NCBI GenBank assembly: GCA_040881505.1
Contig: JBBEDC010000033.1
Location: 1-23,999 of the forward strand
Source: JBBEDC01 sp040881505
GTDB taxonomy: Bacteria; Patescibacteriota; Andersenbacteria; UBA10190
Direction of reading: 5' to 3'
Length of the DNA stretch: 23,999 nt
Below, one piece after another: positions 22,458 through 23,999 of the stretch. Position 1 is the first letter of the stretch, and each line of letters starts with the position of its first letter. The notes below the pieces were generated by a model. It saw nothing but the letters and a program-made list of their open reading frames with translations, made no database searches and was not told where the DNA came from. The translations under genes were made by a program, and so were the position numbers.

Positions 22458-22463
22458 AGTATG
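22458..22463 (-). promoter_or_regulatory. -10 box (CATACT) of cfa
   Basis: CATACT ends 6 nt before the ATG at 22451 and lies just after the pyrC terminator. No clear -35 can be distinguished in the T-rich upstream DNA. Confidence 0.35.
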
Positions 22464-22475
22464 ATTGCCTATATA

Positions 22476-22508
22476 CAAAAAGAAAAGGTATCGCGTCATG
22501 CGATACCT
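22476..22508 (-). terminator. Rho-independent terminator of pyrC
   Basis: A perfect 9-bp stem, AGGTATCGC/GCGATACCT (22486-22494 with 22500-22508), a 5-nt loop, then TTTCTTTTT on the minus strand. It begins 6 nt after the pyrC stop. Confidence 0.92.
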
Positions 22509-22514
22509 GCGTGC

Positions 22515-23819
22515 TTAAAAGCGGTTCATGAGAACCTTCCCCGCGGCAATTGTAGCCTTGGGAATGCCCTGCACGGTCTGTCCGTGAAAGGGGGTCCAGC
22601 CACACTGGGTAACGACATCAGCGTCGTCAATTGTCCAAGTGGCCTTCATATCAATGACGACGATGTCGGCATCGAACCCAGCCGCGATGTGCCCCTTGTG
22701 CTGCAAGCCGAGGGTTTCTGCCGGCTTTTCTGCCGTCAGGTACCGCAGTCGATCAAGGCTCATCTTACCTTGATTGACGAGGTCCAGACACAGCGGCAAG
22801 GCAGTCTCCAGTCCTGGCATTCCACTCGCCACACCCCCATACCCCTCCCCCATCTTGTCCTCCTTTGGGTTGTGAGGGGCGTGATCGGTAGCCAGCATGC
22901 CAGCCTTGATCGTCTCGTCGCACAGGTACGCGAGCATCTTGTCTCGCTGCTCGGGGCTTCGAACTGACGGGTTGCACTTAACGCGCCACCCATCGCTTCG
23001 CGCCAAGTCTTCAGAACTGAAGAAGCAGTACTGGGGGCAAAACTCAAATGTCACCCGCACACCCGTCTCCGCAGCCCACAAGATCTCCTCCAGGGTTTCC
23101 GGAGCGGAAACATGCGCGATGTTGACTTTGCAGCCAGTCTTGCGTGCAATCTCCAGGATTTCGCATGTCTGCTCCCACTCCGCCTCCCAGTGCCTAATTT
23201 CGCAGTGGTGCGAAAGATTCAGGGCAATGCCCTGATTCCGCAAGCGACGCTCACTCTTCTTAATCATGGCCTCCTTCTCCGAGTGAACATCCACCAGGAA
23301 GTCATGCTCAGCTGCGCGGGCGCAGATTTCATACTGATCCTCGGGCTTGTCGACCAGCATCTCCCCAGTCGCTGTGGTGTTGGCGGTGCACATCTTCACG
23401 CCGACGCAGCCGACGATCGTTGCAGCCTGTGCGAACGTCTTGCTGTTATACGGCGTAGCGCCGTACCACTGCAGACATGTGATCTTCGCTTCCCGCAGAG
23501 CTTCCAACTTTGAAACAAGCCGCTCAATGCTCGTAATGGTACGAGTTGTGTTGGCCTGCGCCACAGTCGTTGTCACCCCACCACGAATGGCAGCAGCTTG
23601 CGCTGTCCACCGCGTCTCCTTCGGACTGTCTGCCGATCCATCGTCGCGGTCATGAACGTGGCCGTCAACATCGCCGGGAAGGGCCAGGTCTTCCTTGGCA
23701 TCCAGGGCGACCGGCCATCCTTGCCGGTCGCCAACGTGGGTAATCTGTCCGCAATTGATGCCGATGGCCACCAAGGGGCCGTCCAGGTCCAGACGAGCGT
23801 TAATGATTTCGGATCTCAT
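22515..23819 (-). CDS. pyrC: Dihydroorotase (amidohydrolase superfamily)
   Basis: The 434-aa enzyme closes carbamoyl-aspartate to dihydroorotate in pyrimidine synthesis. The metal site is complete: 'DGHVHDRDDG' (His54, His56, with Arg58 for substrate), 'GVKMCTAN' with Lys142 as the likely carbamylated bridge, 'DVHSE' (His179), 'IAHVSAPETLEE' (His236) and 'LATDHAPH' (Asp312). 'AGFDADIVVID' is the usual C-terminal amidohydrolase strand. AGGAG (23826-23830) is 6 nt before the ATG. The gene is clearly richer in GC (37 of 60 by hand count in 23341-23400, against 28 of 60 in valS at 9301-9360), so it may have been acquired. Allantoinase or hydantoinase is a less likely alternative. No other pyr genes are in the window. 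Confidence 0.9.
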   Translation of the reverse strand: MRSEIINARLDLDGPLVAIGINCGQITHVGDRQGWPVALDAKEDLALPGDVDGHVHDRDDGSADSPKETRWTAQAAAIRGGVTTTVAQANTTRTITSIERLVSKLEALREAKITCLQWYGATPYNSKTFAQAATIVGCVGVKMCTANTTATGEMLVDKPEDQYEICARAAEHDFLVDVHSEKEAMIKKSERRLRNQGIALNLSHHCEIRHWEAEWEQTCEILEIARKTGCKVNIAHVSAPETLEEILWAAETGVRVTFEFCPQYCFFSSEDLARSDGWRVKCNPSVRSPEQRDKMLAYLCDETIKAGMLATDHAPHNPKEDKMGEGYGGVASGMPGLETALPLCLDLVNQGKMSLDRLRYLTAEKPAETLGLQHKGHIAAGFDADIVVIDMKATWTIDDADVVTQCGWTPFHGQTVQGIPKATIAAGKVLMNRF

Positions 23820-23856
23820 GAAATTCTCCTGTAAAAAGAGCTATGTAACGCACCAT
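23800..23856 (-). CDS. Possible 18-aa leader peptide overlapping the pyrC start
   Basis: An ATG at 23856 is preceded by an ideal AAGGAGGTG (23863-23871) at 6-nt spacing. The 18-codon frame reads MVRYIALFTGEFHEIRNH and stops at 23800, 20 bases inside pyrC in another frame. The pyrC ribosome-binding site lies within this small frame, so its translation should control access to pyrC. There is no homology evidence, and the strong site could instead be a leftover of a fused or lost start. Confidence 0.4.
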   Translation of the reverse strand: MVRYIALFTGEFHEIRNH

Positions 23857-23891
23857 GCGATACACCTCCTTCTTCATAACACACCAGTAGT

Positions 23892-23926
23892 AAAAGAAAA
23901 AAGCGCTGCCTTGGAAGACGAGCGCT
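23892..23926 (-). terminator. Terminator or attenuator upstream of pyrC
   Basis: The self-complementary AGCGCT occurs at 23902-23907 and 23921-23926. On the minus strand they form a 6-bp stem over a 13-nt loop followed by TTTTTTCTTTT. It lies about 70 nt before the pyrC ATG. It either ends a gene beyond the right edge or is an attenuator in the pyrC leader. Confidence 0.6.
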
Positions 23927-23975
23927 GTTACTCCCCCTATTGAAAGAGGGTGTTGCCGTATTGGATCATGCCCCG

Positions 23976-23989
23976 GACCTTCCAAGGTC
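23976..23989. repeat. Palindrome complementary to the attenuator loop
   Basis: GACCTTCCAAGGTC is a perfect palindrome. Nine of its bases (CTTCCAAGG, 23979-23987) are the reverse complement of CCTTGGAAG (23909-23917), which makes up most of the loop of the terminator at 23892-23926, so the two could pair in RNA. Confidence 0.5.
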
Positions 23990-23999
23990 GAAGAATGCT

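Noticed and set aside
1..23999. CRISPR arrays, insertion sequences, prophage genes or an rRNA operon
   Set aside because: No regularly spaced repeats, transposase motifs, terminal inverted repeats, phage structural genes or rRNA signatures were seen. The only tandem repeat is inside the H1-like gene.
1..23999. Alternative genetic code (UGA as Gly)
   Set aside because: TGA ends several genes at the expected family C-termini (for example idi and the YdjM-like gene), and no conserved protein needs read-through.

Overview
This window looks like a chromosomal segment of a small-genome bacterium, most likely from the Patescibacteria (CPR). That is an inference, because no rRNA or other decisive phylogenetic marker is present. 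The indications are dense packing, short single-copy housekeeping genes (MetRS about 479 aa), paired VanW and 3D-domain wall proteins, a tiny Lys/Arg/Ala/Thr histone-H1-like protein, a tRNA gene without encoded CCA, and many start codons placed only 6-8 nt from a -10 box. TGA is used as a stop (for example in the IPP isomerase gene), so the code is standard and the Gracilibacteria/Absconditabacteria recoding is excluded.

Layout. 1-1593: an AT-rich end of a glycosyltransferase region, with a partial GT4 gene running in from the left and a convergent MurG-like glycosyltransferase. 1701-5202 (minus): a compact unit in the order dTDP-glucose 4,6-dehydratase, glutamate racemase, IPP isomerase, polyprenyl diphosphate synthase. 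This supplies nucleotide sugar, D-glutamate and isoprenoid, so it is an envelope-precursor set. 5250-5820: a RelB/DinJ-YafQ-type toxin-antitoxin pair with a palindromic operator laid over a near-consensus promoter. 5868-8508 (minus): metG behind a membrane-anchored methyltransferase, then a small heat-shock protein with its own terminator. 8564-11146: valS. 11363-12768: a small Cys/His-rich protein convergent on tsaD. 12826-14365: a YdjM-like membrane hydrolase convergent on a Na+/Ca2+ exchanger. 14463-15108: an orphan ribbon-helix-helix protein, tRNA-Glu(UUC), a terminator and an unknown 90-aa gene. 15222-17042: a coupled 3D-domain/VanW secreted pair. 17099-18822: a His/Asp-rich hypothetical, the H1-like gene and the alkyladenine DNA glycosylase. 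18824-22451: recG, a 370-bp non-coding stretch rich in hairpins, and cyclopropane-fatty-acid synthase. 22515-23999: a GC-rich dihydroorotase with a leader peptide and terminator/attenuator-like elements.

The most unusual things here are (i) the recurrent -10-box-to-ATG spacing, which suggests widespread leaderless transcription alongside a few genes with textbook Shine-Dalgarno sites, (ii) the hairpin-rich region at 20941-21240, which I could not assign to a known RNA, (iii) the dihydroorotase leader architecture together with its foreign base composition, and (iv) the unknown protein with two H-x3-C-x4-C modules. All identifications come from reading motifs; no database search was possible.
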